A stretch of DNA of 64,000 nt, from positions 992,001-1,056,000 of the forward strand of contig NZ_CP041188.1 of NCBI RefSeq assembly GCF_006517235.1. The letters run 5' to 3'. Positions 17,215 through 26,961 of this stretch are shown here, piece by piece. Below the pieces are notes generated by a model. That model made no database searches, had not been told where the DNA came from, and saw nothing but the letters and a program-made list of their open reading frames with translations. Position 1 is the first letter of the stretch, and every line of letters starts with the position of its first letter. The position numbers and the translations under genes are program-made. Origin of the DNA: Pseudarthrobacter sp. NIBRBAC000502772 (GTDB lineage Bacteria; Actinomycetota; Actinomycetes; Actinomycetales; Micrococcaceae).

Positions 17215-17253
17215 CATCGCGCCCTTGGGACATCAAGTCCCAAGGGCGCGATG
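17215..17253 (+). terminator. Intercistronic hairpin after the CUT1 binding-protein gene
   Basis: A perfect 17-bp stem (17215-17231 with 17237-17253) closes a five-base loop. The first possible ATG of the permease (17251) lies in its right arm, which supports the later start at 17299. Confidence 0.8.
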
Positions 17254-17298
17254 TCGATTCCGAACAAACAGATCCACGCACACCACGGAGGTTGGGCA

Positions 17299-18264
17299 AT
17301 GGAGTTTCTTGGAGGAAAATTTCTTCAAGTTTTTATCGCCTTGGCGGTTTTTGCCGCGCTAATTGGGCTGATCATGCTGATTGTGGACAGGGCTCCCAAA
17401 TCAGTCAAAGACAAACTGACGATCGTTGGCTTTTTGGCGCCGGCGGCAATCCTGATGCTGGTCGGCCTGGTTTATCCCGCCGTGCAGACATCATTCCTGG
17501 CATTCACGAATGCCTCCGGCCAACCCAACGGAGTCGATAACTTCGTCTGGATGTTTACCCAGCCCGAGGCGCTGGCCACCCTCCGCAACACGGTGATCTG
17601 GACCGTTCTGGTGCCGTTGCTGTCCACGGTGTTCGGTCTCGCTTACGCGGTGTTCATTGACAAGGCGCGCGGCGAAAATGCCCTCAAAGCTTTGGTCTTT
17701 ATGCCGGTGGGCATCTCGATGGTGGGCGCCGGCATCATCTGGAAGCTTGTGTACGACTACCGCGGCCCCGGCATTGAACAGACTGGCGTCGTTAACGCTG
17801 TGCGGGTTGCCCTGGGCATGGACCCCAAGCAATTCCTTCTTGATGCCCCGGAAAACACCATCTTCCTCATCATCGTGATGGTTTGGATCCAAACAGGCTT
17901 TGCCATGGTGATCCTCTCCGCTGCCATCAAGGGCGTGCCGGTGGAACTGGTTGAGGCGGCGCGCCTGGACGGTGCCAACCCCTGGCAGCAGTTCCGCAAT
18001 GTGACGGTTCCCGGTATTCGGGGCGCTTTGGTGGTGGTGCTGACAACCATCACCATCGCCACCCTGAAAGTCTTCGACATTGTCCGCACCATGACGGCGG
18101 GCAACTATGACACGTCCGTGATCGCCAACGAGATGTACACACAGGCCTTCCGCGCCGGCGAACCGGGCAGGGGTGCGGCGCTGGCCCTCGTCCTGTTCCT
18201 TCTCGTCCTGCCCATAGTGGTCTACAACGCCCGCGTACTTCGTCAGCAAAGGGAAATCCGATGA
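17299..18264 (+). CDS. Sugar ABC transporter permease (MalF type)
   Basis: 321-residue membrane subunit. There are two N-terminal hydrophobic segments before the core, and the EAA coupling motif VEAARLDGANPWQQF is near residue 218. ATG 17299 has GGAGG eight bases upstream. Its stop overlaps the next ATG, so the two permeases are coupled. It pairs with the next gene product and needs an ATPase from elsewhere. Confidence 0.88.
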   Translation: MEFLGGKFLQVFIALAVFAALIGLIMLIVDRAPKSVKDKLTIVGFLAPAAILMLVGLVYPAVQTSFLAFTNASGQPNGVDNFVWMFTQPEALATLRNTVIWTVLVPLLSTVFGLAYAVFIDKARGENALKALVFMPVGISMVGAGIIWKLVYDYRGPGIEQTGVVNAVRVALGMDPKQFLLDAPENTIFLIIVMVWIQTGFAMVILSAAIKGVPVELVEAARLDGANPWQQFRNVTVPGIRGALVVVLTTITIATLKVFDIVRTMTAGNYDTSVIANEMYTQAFRAGEPGRGAALALVLFLLVLPIVVYNARVLRQQREIR

Positions 18265-19238
18265 CCGTCATGCCAGCGCCGGATGAGGCGGCCAACTCTT
18301 CCCGGACCCAGTCACGCAAAGACAAAGGCCGTCCCGCGACGCCGGAGGATTCCGCACCGATCATGCGGCGCGTCAAGACCAAGCTCACGTCACGCTGGGC
18401 CACTGCGGCCGCCGTGATCATTGCGACGATCTGGACCGTGCCCACCTTCGGTCTCCTGGTATCCTCCATCCGTCCCGCGGCCAAGCAGGTGGGCCCGCGC
18501 TCGGATGGCTGGTGGAACTTCTTTGCCGACTGGGATTTTACTTTCAAGCACTACGTCGACGTCACGGCAGCAGCCGGATCGCAGTCTGCGAACCTTTCGC
18601 AGTACTTCATCAACTCCCTGGCGATTGTCATCCCGGTGACCGTCTTTGTTCTGGTGCTCGCCTCCATGGCGGCCTACATCTTCGCCTGGGGCAACTTCAG
18701 GGGCCGCGAGGCTACGTTCATCTTCGTGTTCGCGTTGCAGATCATTCCCCTGCAGATGGCACTCATCCCGCTGTTGTCATTGTTCACGCAGGTCCTGAAG
18801 CTCCCGCCCGGGTCCTATGCCCAGCTGTGGATCGCCCACACCATGTTTGGACTCCCGTTGGGCATCTTCCTGCTGCATAACTTCATCTCGGAGATCCCGG
18901 GCGAAGTGATCGAGGCCGCGAAGGTGGACGGGGCAGGACACACCACCATTTTCTGGCGGATCATCCTGCCGTTGTCCGTGCCGGCTCTGGCATCCCTGGC
19001 CATCTTCCAGTTCCTGTGGGTCTGGAATGACCTGCTGGTGGCCTTGGTGTTCTCGGGTGGAACGGCGGACGTAGCGCCCATCACCCAGCGGCTCGCTGAG
19101 ATCTCCGGTACCCGCGGCAACAGGGACTTCCTGAACCCTGCCGCCGCGTTCGTCTCGATCATTGTCCCGCTGGCGGTGTTCCTTGGCCTGCAGCGCTTCT
19201 TTGTCCGTGGTCTCCTGGCCGGCGGCCTCAAGGGCTGA
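18261..19238 (+). CDS. Sugar ABC transporter permease (MalG type)
   Basis: 325 residues. A hydrophilic N-terminus of about 45 residues precedes six predicted membrane helices. The EAA motif IEAAKVDGAGHTTIFWRIILP is near residue 215 and the C-terminus FVRGLLAGGLKG is the standard MalG-type ending. It completes the membrane part of the importer. Confidence 0.88.
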   Translation: MTVMPAPDEAANSSRTQSRKDKGRPATPEDSAPIMRRVKTKLTSRWATAAAVIIATIWTVPTFGLLVSSIRPAAKQVGPRSDGWWNFFADWDFTFKHYVDVTAAAGSQSANLSQYFINSLAIVIPVTVFVLVLASMAAYIFAWGNFRGREATFIFVFALQIIPLQMALIPLLSLFTQVLKLPPGSYAQLWIAHTMFGLPLGIFLLHNFISEIPGEVIEAAKVDGAGHTTIFWRIILPLSVPALASLAIFQFLWVWNDLLVALVFSGGTADVAPITQRLAEISGTRGNRDFLNPAAAFVSIIVPLAVFLGLQRFFVRGLLAGGLKG

Positions 19239-19383
19239 CCGGGCTATGGGCTGATCCGCGTAGGCTGATCGGACGCAAGGGGAGGCAGGCAGGTAACACT
19301 GTAACGTCGGGCGGCCCGCAACCTAGCATGGCTTGGGGGCAACTGCATAGCGGAAATTAGGTTGGAACCCATGAGGGGAAACG

Positions 19384-20436
19384 GTGGCACGCATGGCTGA
19401 GAGGTCTCAACGGGGTGGCCACAGCGGCGTCAGCATTGAGGACGTGGCAGCAGCCGCAGGCGTCTCCACCGCCACCGTTTCCCGGGCCGTACGCGGGCTT
19501 CCCAGAGTTTCGCCCGCCACCAGGGAGAAGATCCTCGAGGTGGCGGGTGCTTTGGGTTATGTGGCGTCGTCGTCCGCGTCAGGTCTGGCCACCGGCCGCA
19601 CCAAGACCATTGGCGTCCTGGCACCGTTCGTGAGCCGCTGGTTCTTCTCCAAGGCCATTGAGGGCGCGGACCGCGAACTTCACGCCCGCCACTACAATCT
19701 TTCCCTCTTCAACCTGGGCGGTCACGGCAGCAACCGGGAACGCCTGTTCAGCAAGACCATGGTTTACAAACAGATTGACGCCCTGCTTGTCCTTTGTATG
19801 GCGCTCAGCCACGAGGAGCTGGACCATCTCCAGAAGATTGATATCCCGCTGATCGTGGTGGGCGGTCATGTCGAGGAGTGCGCGTACATCGGCATCGACG
19901 ACTACGCCGCTGCCTCCACCGCCGTCCGGCACCTGATCGACCTCGGCCACCGCGACATTGCCCTCCTGCACGGCGACGACGAAACGGACCTTAACTTCGA
20001 CGTTCCCCGCGTGCGGATCCTGGCTTTCAAGGACGTCATGGCAGGAGCCGGGCTGCCCACCCGCCCCGAGTGGGACGAATGGGGAGACTTCACGGTCCGC
20101 AGCGGTCAGGAGGCCTTCCGCCGCCTCTGGGCCCGGTCAGGCCCCAAGCCAACCGCCATCTTCTGCGCCTCCGACGAAATGGCCATGGGCGTCATCTTCG
20201 AAGCCACACGCGTAGGCGTGCGGGTCCCTGAGGACCTCTCGGTGGTGGGCATCGATGACCACGATTTCGCCGACGCGATGGGCCTGACCACAGTGGGACA
20301 ACGGCCCGACGAACAGGCCGAGCTGGCCACCAAGATGCTCATCGATGAACTGGACGGCACAGTCGGGGCGGTCCGGTCCGCCGTCGCGCCCCACCAGCTA
20401 ATCGTCAGGAGTACGACGGCGCCGCCTCCTTCGTGA
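19384..20436 (+). CDS. LacI-family regulator of the CUT1 importer
   Basis: 350 residues. The helix-turn-helix is at about 17-36 (IEDVAAAAGVSTATVSRAV) and a sugar-sensing domain follows. GTG 19384 has GAGGGGAAAC upstream. The recognition helix has Thr-Ala at the specificity positions, as in regulators that bind AAGCGCTT-centred operators, matching the sites at 9062 and 15750. It lies 145 bases after the importer genes and may be transcribed separately. I infer that it controls both the importer and levansucrase. Confidence 0.88.
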   Translation: MARMAERSQRGGHSGVSIEDVAAAAGVSTATVSRAVRGLPRVSPATREKILEVAGALGYVASSSASGLATGRTKTIGVLAPFVSRWFFSKAIEGADRELHARHYNLSLFNLGGHGSNRERLFSKTMVYKQIDALLVLCMALSHEELDHLQKIDIPLIVVGGHVEECAYIGIDDYAAASTAVRHLIDLGHRDIALLHGDDETDLNFDVPRVRILAFKDVMAGAGLPTRPEWDEWGDFTVRSGQEAFRRLWARSGPKPTAIFCASDEMAMGVIFEATRVGVRVPEDLSVVGIDDHDFADAMGLTTVGQRPDEQAELATKMLIDELDGTVGAVRSAVAPHQLIVRSTTAPPPS

Positions 20437-20450
20437 GGAGGCGCGGCGCC
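20418..20450. terminator. Hairpin between convergent genes
   Basis: GGCGCCGCCTCC pairs with GGAGGC and GGCGCC around a seven-base loop with a two-base bulge. It overlaps the stop codon of the LacI gene and faces the end of the minus-strand gene, so it could stop transcription from both sides. Confidence 0.55.
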
Positions 20451-20473
20451 GCATCTGATCCAGGAAGCCTCGG

Positions 20474-21472
20474 TCAGGACGCGCGGGCGAGCTGCCGGAT
20501 GGGAATCCAGCGGGAAGCCAGCCTGCGGTAGGCCGCCGCGGCGCCCGTCATGTCGCCCTCTGCCAGGCATTCGATGCCCAGCCGGATGTCCATGGGCGAC
20601 TCGTCCGGGTACACCTTGTCCGCCACGGCGCCGTAGTCGAGTTCCACCATGGAATTGACGTGGAACTGCTCCAGCCATTCGGTCAGCTGCGCGAGGTCGT
20701 CCAGCATGTCCAGGTCCGGGGCCGCCAGCGCCAGGTGGGCCACGGCGTACCGTGCCCGCTCCATGGCTTCGGTGATGGGAGCCCACACCCGGACGGTGAG
20801 GATGCGCCCGCCCGATTCCACCACGTCCTTATGGTCGCCTTCCATAAACAGCGAGAACCAGCTGAAGGGGATGCCCCACGTGGAGGCGCGGGTATGCACA
20901 CGGATGGCGCCGTCACGGGCTTTGACCTGGTCAATGCGTTCCTGGTGCTTGTCCCGCTGCTCCTCCGGAATCAGCATTTCGGCCAGCGGGCCGTGGATGC
21001 CTTCCATGAGGGCATTGGCGGCGAGGCCGGCGCGCAGGACCAGCTGGCTGGGGCAGTACAGCAGGACGCGCCCGGACCCAGCGTCACCCCCACTGTCGCC
21101 CCCAGCGTCAGGCCCAAGGCCGGAACCGGCGCCTATCCCGGTACCCAAGCCTGACTCGGCACCCGGGCCGGCGGCAGCACCGGCGTCGGACGTTCCTGGC
21201 TGCGGGGTCCGCCCGGGGGGTACACCGGGGATGCTCGTGACCCGGACCAGATCCGTCCGCCCGGTGGGGAAGGGATCCCCGCCGGAGCGGGTGATCCGGC
21301 CCAGCGAGGCCAGCAGTTCGGCGTTTTCGACGGCGGCCCGCGAGGCTGTGCGGGCACCGGCGGTCCGGATGGCCTCCCGCTGTCCTTCCGGGAAGGCTTC
21401 CAGCGGTTCGTAGACGCGCAGGGTGGAGGAGAACGGCAGCCCGGCCTGGCCCCGGTAGAGGTTTCCCGTCAT
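20474..21472 (-). CDS. Protein of unknown function with Gly-rich linker
   Basis: 332 residues, not recognised. I chose the ATG at 21470-21472 because GGGAG lies six bases upstream on the coding strand; the longer open frame upstream is a shadow of xthA. Residues 1-75 form one region and the C-terminal 210 residues another, with mixed charged composition and conserved-looking segments (PFSWFSLFMEGDHKDVVES, ELDYGAVADKVYPDES). Between them is a disordered Gly/Ala/Asp stretch of about 40 residues. No signal peptide or membrane helix. It follows xthA with 34 bases between them and may be co-transcribed. Confidence 0.6.
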   Translation of the reverse strand: MTGNLYRGQAGLPFSSTLRVYEPLEAFPEGQREAIRTAGARTASRAAVENAELLASLGRITRSGGDPFPTGRTDLVRVTSIPGVPPGRTPQPGTSDAGAAAGPGAESGLGTGIGAGSGLGPDAGGDSGGDAGSGRVLLYCPSQLVLRAGLAANALMEGIHGPLAEMLIPEEQRDKHQERIDQVKARDGAIRVHTRASTWGIPFSWFSLFMEGDHKDVVESGGRILTVRVWAPITEAMERARYAVAHLALAAPDLDMLDDLAQLTEWLEQFHVNSMVELDYGAVADKVYPDESPMDIRLGIECLAEGDMTGAAAAYRRLASRWIPIRQLARAS

Positions 21473-21506
21473 TACAGTCTCCCTTCCTGGGCCCCGGCCG
21501 CAGCCG

Positions 21507-22313
21507 TCAGTCCGCCAGTTCCACCAGAACGGGGGCGTGGTCCGAGGCGCCCTTGCCCTTGCGTTCCTCGCGGTCAATCGACGCGCCCGTGACGCGGGCC
21601 GCCAACGCGGGGGAGCCCAGGACAAAGTCAATGCGCATCCCCTCCTTTTTGGGGAAGCGCAGCTGGGTGTAATCCCAGTACGTGTACACGCCGGGACCGG
21701 GGGTGTACTCGCGTGCCACGTCCTTGAATCCGGCCTCTTCAAAGGCGTGGAACGCAGCGCGTTCCGGCGGGCTGACATGGGTGTACTTGTTATTGACGAA
21801 AAGGTCGATGTCCCAGACGTCGTCGTCGAACGGCGCAATGTTCCAGTCGCCCATGAGGGCTACCTGAGCTGTCGGGTCGGCGGCCACCAGGCCCTGGGCG
21901 TGGGTCTTCAGGGATTCAAGCCACTTGATCTTGTACGGCATGTGTTCGTCGTCCAGGGAGCGGCCGTTGGGCACGTAGAGGCTCCAGACCCGGACGCCGC
22001 CGCAGGTCGCGGCCATGGCGCGGGCTTCCTGGACGGGGTCCTTGCCTTCTTTCCCGAACGGAGGCTGGTCCAGGAAGGTGCGCTCGACGTCTTCCAGGCC
22101 TACCCGGGACGCGATGGCCACGCCGTTCCACTGGTTCACACCGAAGTGGGCCACCTCGTAGCCCATGCGTTCGAAAAGTTCCCAGGGGAAGTTTTCGTCC
22201 TTGCATTTGGTCTCCTGGATGGCCAGGACGTCGCAATCGCTGCGCTGCAGCCAGGCCTCCACACGGTCGGCGCGGGCACGGAGGGAGTTCACATTCCAGG
22301 TAGCAATCTTCAC
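21507..22313 (-). CDS. xthA: Exodeoxyribonuclease III
   Basis: AP endonuclease/3'-5' exonuclease of base-excision repair, 268 residues, the usual length. The metal-binding Glu34 sits in QETK, the catalytic GDWN is near residue 155 and the terminal SDHAPV near 260; the sequence opens MKIATWNVNSLRAR. The GTG start at 22311-22313 has TTAGGGA upstream; the extra upstream frame is not protein-like. It reads away from the mmsA operon. Confidence 0.95.
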   Translation of the reverse strand: MKIATWNVNSLRARADRVEAWLQRSDCDVLAIQETKCKDENFPWELFERMGYEVAHFGVNQWNGVAIASRVGLEDVERTFLDQPPFGKEGKDPVQEARAMAATCGGVRVWSLYVPNGRSLDDEHMPYKIKWLESLKTHAQGLVAADPTAQVALMGDWNIAPFDDDVWDIDLFVNNKYTHVSPPERAAFHAFEEAGFKDVAREYTPGPGVYTYWDYTQLRFPKKEGMRIDFVLGSPALAARVTGASIDREERKGKGASDHAPVLVELAD

Positions 22314-22587
22314 AGTCCCTAACTTACCGAACTTGTTGCCCGGAGGCGTTGCCGTGGCTGGAACGTGCCCGCGAAGACGGGGCACTATGGCGCGGACACG
22401 CCGTCGAATCGCGTTTTGAGGGCCCAGATCCACGTCAAAGTGCCCCGGGACGGTGTGCCGCAACAAATGCCGACGACGGCGGCAGCGTGTGCCACGAGGG
22501 TTTTGGGGCAGTCTGGAATTTAGTAGGAAGTCCGAGTATATTCGCTTGCAGAGATGACCTGGATCACATGCGAAGGAGCATTGCATC

Positions 22588-24087
22588 ATGGTGCGCGAAC
22601 TATCCCATTACGTAGACGGCCAGCGGGTGACGGGGACCTCCGGCCGCTACAGTGACGTTTTTGACCCCTGCACGGGCCAAGTGCAGGCGCGCCTGCCCCT
22701 CGCCAGCGCGGAGGAGGTCCGGAACGTGGTGGCTGCCGCGGAGAAAGCGCAGGTCCAGTGGGGCGCCATGAACCCGCAGCGCCGCGGCCGGATCTTGCTT
22801 AAGTTTGTTGACCTCGTCAACGAGAACATGGACGAACTGGCCACCCTGCTCTCCTCCGAACACGGGAAGACCTTCGCCGATTCCAAGGGCGATATCCAGC
22901 GCGGCATTGAAGTGGTGGAGTTCGCGGCGGGCGCCCCCCACCTGCTCAAAGGCGAGTTCTCCGACGACGCCGGTGCAGGCATCGACGTCCACTCGCTGCG
23001 CCAGCCACTCGGGGTGGTCGCGGGTATCACCCCGTTCAATTTCCCGGCCATGATCCCGCTGTGGAAGTCCGGTCCGGCCCTCGCCGCCGGCAACGCCTTC
23101 ATCCTCAAGCCCTCCGAGCGGGACCCCTCGGTTCCCCTGCGTCTGGCCGAACTGTTCACCGAAGCCGGGTTGCCGGACGGTGTGTTCAACGTGGTCAATG
23201 GGGACAAGGAAGCCGTTGACGGGCTGCTGGAAGATCCCCGTGTGAAGGCCATCGGCTTTGTGGGTTCAACGCCCATCGCCCAGTACATCTACGCCACCGC
23301 GGCCGCCCACGGAAAGCGCGCCCAGTGCTTTGGCGGGGCCAAGAACCACATGGTGATCATGCCGGACGCGGATCTGGACATGGCCGCCGATGCCCTGATC
23401 GGCGCCGGATTCGGTTCCGCGGGCGAGCGCTGCATGGCCATTTCCGTGGCCGTCCCGGTGGGGGAGAAAACCGCGGACGCCCTGGTATCCAAGCTGACAG
23501 AGCGCGTGAAGCACCTGCGGGTGGGCCACAGCCTGGACAAGGACTCGGACTTCGGGCCCGTGGTGGCGGCGAGTGCCAAGGAACGGATCGAGGGCTACAT
23601 CCAGTCCGGCGTGGACGAGGGTGCCACCCTGCTGGCCGACGGGCGCGGCCTCACGGTGGAAGGCTATGACGACGGCTTCTGGGTAGGCCCCACGCTCTTC
23701 GACCACGTCACCAAGGACATGAAGATCTACCAGGAGGAAATCTTCGGCCCCGTCCTCAGCGTGCTCCGCGCCGCCGATTACGACGAAGCCCTCCGGCTGT
23801 GTTCCGAGCACGAATTCGGCAACGGCGTGGCCATCTTCACACGCGACGGCGACGCCGCCCGGGACTTCGCCAGCCGGGTGGAGGTGGGCATGGTGGGCAT
23901 CAACGTCCCCATCCCCGTCCCCATCGCCTATTACACGTTTGGCGGCTGGAAAGCGTCCGGTTTCGGCGACCTGAACCAGCATGGCGCCGATGCGTTCCGT
24001 TTCTACACCAAGACCAAAACGGTCACCACGCGCTGGCCGTCGGGGATCCGCCAGGGCGCCAGCTTCATCATGCCGGAAGGCAGCTGA
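22588..24087 (+). CDS. mmsA: CoA-acylating methylmalonate-semialdehyde dehydrogenase
   Basis: Oxidises methylmalonate semialdehyde to propionyl-CoA (also malonate semialdehyde to acetyl-CoA) with NAD and CoA in valine and inositol breakdown. It has 499 residues, as expected. The catalytic Cys282 lies in GERCMAIS, and the FNFPAMIPLW and GSTPIAQYIY segments are MmsA hallmarks. GAAGGAG precedes the ATG. The next gene overlaps its stop, and hydrolase and dehydrogenase genes follow in pathway order, so valine catabolism is the natural reading. Confidence 0.93.
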   Translation: MVRELSHYVDGQRVTGTSGRYSDVFDPCTGQVQARLPLASAEEVRNVVAAAEKAQVQWGAMNPQRRGRILLKFVDLVNENMDELATLLSSEHGKTFADSKGDIQRGIEVVEFAAGAPHLLKGEFSDDAGAGIDVHSLRQPLGVVAGITPFNFPAMIPLWKSGPALAAGNAFILKPSERDPSVPLRLAELFTEAGLPDGVFNVVNGDKEAVDGLLEDPRVKAIGFVGSTPIAQYIYATAAAHGKRAQCFGGAKNHMVIMPDADLDMAADALIGAGFGSAGERCMAISVAVPVGEKTADALVSKLTERVKHLRVGHSLDKDSDFGPVVAASAKERIEGYIQSGVDEGATLLADGRGLTVEGYDDGFWVGPTLFDHVTKDMKIYQEEIFGPVLSVLRAADYDEALRLCSEHEFGNGVAIFTRDGDAARDFASRVEVGMVGINVPIPVPIAYYTFGGWKASGFGDLNQHGADAFRFYTKTKTVTTRWPSGIRQGASFIMPEGS

Positions 24088-25169
24088 TGACAGAGGTTCT
24101 GTTCGAGAAGCGCGGCCACCTGGGCATCATCACGCTCAACCGGCCCAAGGCCGTCAACGCCCTGAACGCCGGCATGGTGGACGCCATGCTGGCGCAGCTC
24201 ACTGCCTGGGCGGACGACGACGGCGTGGCCACAGTCCTGGTGCGCGGCGCCGGTGAGCGTGGCCTCTGCGCCGGGGGTGACATTGTGGCGATCTACCGGG
24301 ACATCCTCGGCGGCGGTGCGGAAACTGCTGACTTCTGGCAGAACGAATACCGGCTGAACTCCCTCATCGCCGCGTACCCCAAGCCCTATGTGGCCTTTAT
24401 GGACGGACTGGTGCTCGGCGGCGGCGTGGGAATCTCCGCGCACGGCTCCGTGCGGGTGGTCACCGAACGGACCCGGACGGGAATGCCGGAGACCACCATC
24501 GGGTTTGTGCCCGACGTCGGCGGGACCTGGCTGCTGGCGAGGTCACCTGGAGAGACCGGCACCCATGCCGCGCTGACCGGAGCCCACCTGACCGGGGCGG
24601 ATGCGCTGTTCCTGGGCCTCGCGGACCACTTTGTCCCGTCCGGGAGCCTGCCGGAGCTGGCGGCCGCGCTCGAACACGAAAGTGCGGAAGCCGCCGTCGT
24701 ACGTTTTGCCCAGAGCCCGCCGCCCTCCGGGCTGGAGGCGCAGCGCGGCTGGATCGATGCCGCCTACGCCAGTGACGACGTGGAGGACATTGTCCGGCGG
24801 CTGCGGACGCTGGATGAGGCCCCGGGCGGTGCGTCGGGCGGGGAGCCTGCGGCCGAAGCGGCCGAGGCCGCCACCACCATCGAAGCGAAGTCGCCGACGG
24901 CTGTGAAGGTGGCCCTGGAGTCCCTCCGCCGGGCCAAAGGACTGACGTTGGACGAGGCGCTGGCGCAGGAATACCGCGTGGGGCTCCGGTTCCTGGTTGC
25001 GCCCGACTTCCGCGAAGGGATCCGGGCGCAGGTGGTGGACAAGGACCGCGATCCGCATTGGAAGCCGGCCACGCTGCACGAGGTGCACGCGACGGACATC
25101 GAACGGTTCTTCGCGCCGCTGGGGGACCGGGAACTCAACCTGCACACAAAGGAGCCGGACAATGCCTGA
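24087..25169 (+). CDS. 3-hydroxyisobutyryl-CoA hydrolase
   Basis: Crotonase-fold thioesterase releasing 3-hydroxyisobutyrate from its CoA ester in valine breakdown. It has 360 residues, longer than an enoyl-CoA hydratase and right for the hydrolase. The oxyanion and catalytic region includes GGGVGISAHGSVRVVTERT and MPETTIGFVPDVGGTW; the Glu in PETTIG and Asp in PDVGG are typical of HIBYL-CoA hydrolases. ATG 24087 overlaps the mmsA stop codon by one base. The C-terminal third has the family-specific LEALAQEYR-like region and ends near the mmsB start, which it overlaps. Confidence 0.88.
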   Translation: MTEVLFEKRGHLGIITLNRPKAVNALNAGMVDAMLAQLTAWADDDGVATVLVRGAGERGLCAGGDIVAIYRDILGGGAETADFWQNEYRLNSLIAAYPKPYVAFMDGLVLGGGVGISAHGSVRVVTERTRTGMPETTIGFVPDVGGTWLLARSPGETGTHAALTGAHLTGADALFLGLADHFVPSGSLPELAAALEHESAEAAVVRFAQSPPPSGLEAQRGWIDAAYASDDVEDIVRRLRTLDEAPGGASGGEPAAEAAEAATTIEAKSPTAVKVALESLRRAKGLTLDEALAQEYRVGLRFLVAPDFREGIRAQVVDKDRDPHWKPATLHEVHATDIERFFAPLGDRELNLHTKEPDNA

Positions 25170-26076
25170 ACAAACCACCGTCGCTTTCCTGGGCCTGGGC
25201 CACATGGGCGGGCCCATGGCAGTGAACCTGGTCCGGGCCGGCTACACCGTGGCGGGCTTCGACGTGGTCCCCGCCGCGCTGGACGCCGCCCAAACACACG
25301 GCGTCCCCACGGCGGCCAGTCCGCTGGACGCCATCGCCGGTGCCGCCGTGGTGCTGACCATGTTCCCCAGCGGACAGCATGTGCTGGACGCCTACCGCGG
25401 CGCGGAGGGACAGCCGGGCCTGCTGGCCGAGGCCAAGCCGGGGACCATGTTCCTGGACTGCTCCACCATCAACGTTGACGAGGCACGCGAAGCCTCCGCA
25501 CTCGCCATTGCGGCCGGCCACCGTGCCGTGGATGCCCCGGTCTCGGGCGGTGTGGTGGGTGCGGAAGCCGGCACGCTGACCTTTATGGTGGGCGGCGAAA
25601 CGGAGGACTTCGAGGCGGTCCGGCCCCTGCTCGAGGTGATGGGAAAACGGGTGGTCCACTGCGGCGGGCACGGCGGCGGCCAGGCCGCCAAGATCTGCAA
25701 CAACCTCATCCTGGGGGTCTCCATGATCGCGGTCAGCGAAGCCTTTGTGCTGGGCGAGAAGCTGGGCCTGACGCACCAGGCGCTGTTCGACGTCGCCTCC
25801 AACGCCTCCGGGCAATGCTGGGCCCTGACTACCAACTGCCCCGTGCCCGGACCGGTCCCCACCAGCCCCGCCAACCGCGACTACCAGCCGGGCTTCGCGG
25901 GGGCGCTGATGGCCAAGGACCTGCGGCTGGCGCTGAATGCGCTGGAAAGTACCGGGGTGGCGGCCCGGCTGGGACCGCTCGCCTCGGAAATCTACGATAC
26001 GTTTGCCGCTGAAGGCGGAGCCGGCCGGGACTTCTCCGGAATCATCACCGATATCCGCGACAAATCGCAGCACTAG
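25162..26076 (+). CDS. mmsB: 3-hydroxyisobutyrate dehydrogenase
   Basis: Oxidises 3-hydroxyisobutyrate to methylmalonate semialdehyde, the substrate of MmsA. It has 304 residues. The N-terminal Rossmann motif is [15 protein letters not shown], the substrate-binding loop is [19 protein letters not shown] near residue 125, and the catalytic Lys lies in [12 protein letters not shown] near residue 175. AAGGAGCC precedes ATG 25162, which lies inside the end of the hydrolase gene. Confidence 0.92.
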   Translation: MPEQTTVAFLGLGHMGGPMAVNLVRAGYTVAGFDVVPAALDAAQTHGVPTAASPLDAIAGAAVVLTMFPSGQHVLDAYRGAEGQPGLLAEAKPGTMFLDCSTINVDEAREASALAIAAGHRAVDAPVSGGVVGAEAGTLTFMVGGETEDFEAVRPLLEVMGKRVVHCGGHGGGQAAKICNNLILGVSMIAVSEAFVLGEKLGLTHQALFDVASNASGQCWALTTNCPVPGPVPTSPANRDYQPGFAGALMAKDLRLALNALESTGVAARLGPLASEIYDTFAAEGGAGRDFSGIITDIRDKSQH

Positions 26077-26085
26077 CACCATTTC

Positions 26086-26154
26086 CAGCACTGGCAACAC
26101 GCGAAAACCATCTGCAGCACTGGCAACTCTGCAGCACGAACAACACGCGAAAAC
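26086..26154. repeat. Short interleaved direct repeats before the enoyl-CoA hydratase gene
   Basis: CAGCACTGGCAAC occurs at 26086-26098 and 26115-26127; CAACACGCGAAAAC occurs at 26095-26108 and 26141-26154. The spacer between mmsB and the next gene appears to be built by duplication of small blocks. No function is evident. Confidence 0.6.
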
Positions 26155-26170
26155 AGCTGAAAGGTCAGGC

Positions 26171-26947
26171 ATGACGGAGTACACGAACATCCTTGTGGAA
26201 CAGCGCGGCCGGGTAGGGCTGGTCACGCTCAACCGGCCGGAGGCGCTCAACGCCCTGGACAAAGCCACCATGGACCAGCTCGTGGCAGCCGTCGCCGCCA
26301 TGGACGCCGACCCCGGCGTGGGCGCGGTGGTGATCACCGGCTCGACCAAGGCGTTCGCCGCGGGTGCCGACATCAAGGAAATGGCCTCGCAGGGCTACAT
26401 GGACATGTACGCCGCAGACTGGTTCCGGGGCTGGGAGGACTTCACCCGGCTGCGGATCCCGGTCATCGCGGCCGTGTCCGGCTTCGCCCTGGGCGGCGGC
26501 TGCGAGCTGGCCATGATGTGCGATTTCATCATCGCCGGGGACAACGCCAAGTTCGGCCAGCCGGAGATCAACCTCGGCGTGCTGCCGGGCATGGGCGGTT
26601 CGCAGCGGCTCACCCGCGCCGTGGGCAAGGCCAAGGCCATGGACATGATCCTCACCGGGCGCTTCATCGGCGCCGAGGAGGCTGAACGCTCCGGACTAGT
26701 CTCGCGCGTGGTGCCCGCGGAGAATGTGGTGGAGGAGGCGCTGAAGGCCGCGGAGGTCATCGCGTCCAAGTCCAAGCCCGTGGCCATGCTTGCGAAGGAA
26801 GCCGTCAACGCGGCCTTTGAAACGGGACTCGCCCAGGGTGTCCTGTTCGAACGCCGGATCTTCCACTCCCTCTTTGCCAGCGAGGACCAGAAGGAAGGCA
26901 TGGCCGCCTTTACGGAAAAACGGCAGCCCGAGTTCACCCACCGCTGA
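26171..26947 (+). CDS. Enoyl-CoA hydratase
   Basis: Crotonase-family hydratase, 258 residues, adding water to 2-enoyl-CoA (methacrylyl-CoA in the valine route). The oxyanion-hole segment [12 protein letters not shown] is near residue 63 and the two catalytic Glu positions are in [12 protein letters not shown] and [30 protein letters not shown] precedes ATG 26171. It lies 94 bases after mmsB, probably in the same operon. Confidence 0.9.
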   Translation: MTEYTNILVEQRGRVGLVTLNRPEALNALDKATMDQLVAAVAAMDADPGVGAVVITGSTKAFAAGADIKEMASQGYMDMYAADWFRGWEDFTRLRIPVIAAVSGFALGGGCELAMMCDFIIAGDNAKFGQPEINLGVLPGMGGSQRLTRAVGKAKAMDMILTGRFIGAEEAERSGLVSRVVPAENVVEEALKAAEVIASKSKPVAMLAKEAVNAAFETGLAQGVLFERRIFHSLFASEDQKEGMAAFTEKRQPEFTHR

Positions 26948-26961
26948 CCGGTAATTACCGG
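26948..26961. other. Palindrome CCGGTAATTACCGG at a convergent junction
   Basis: This 14-bp perfect palindrome joins the stop of the enoyl-CoA hydratase gene and the stop codon of the convergent flavoprotein gene, which lies within it. It is too short to be a convincing terminator. Confidence 0.4.

Noticed and set aside
22314..22587. Possible small gene between xthA and mmsA
   Set aside because: The open frames there are short, have no ribosome binding site and overlap the shadow frames of neighbours.
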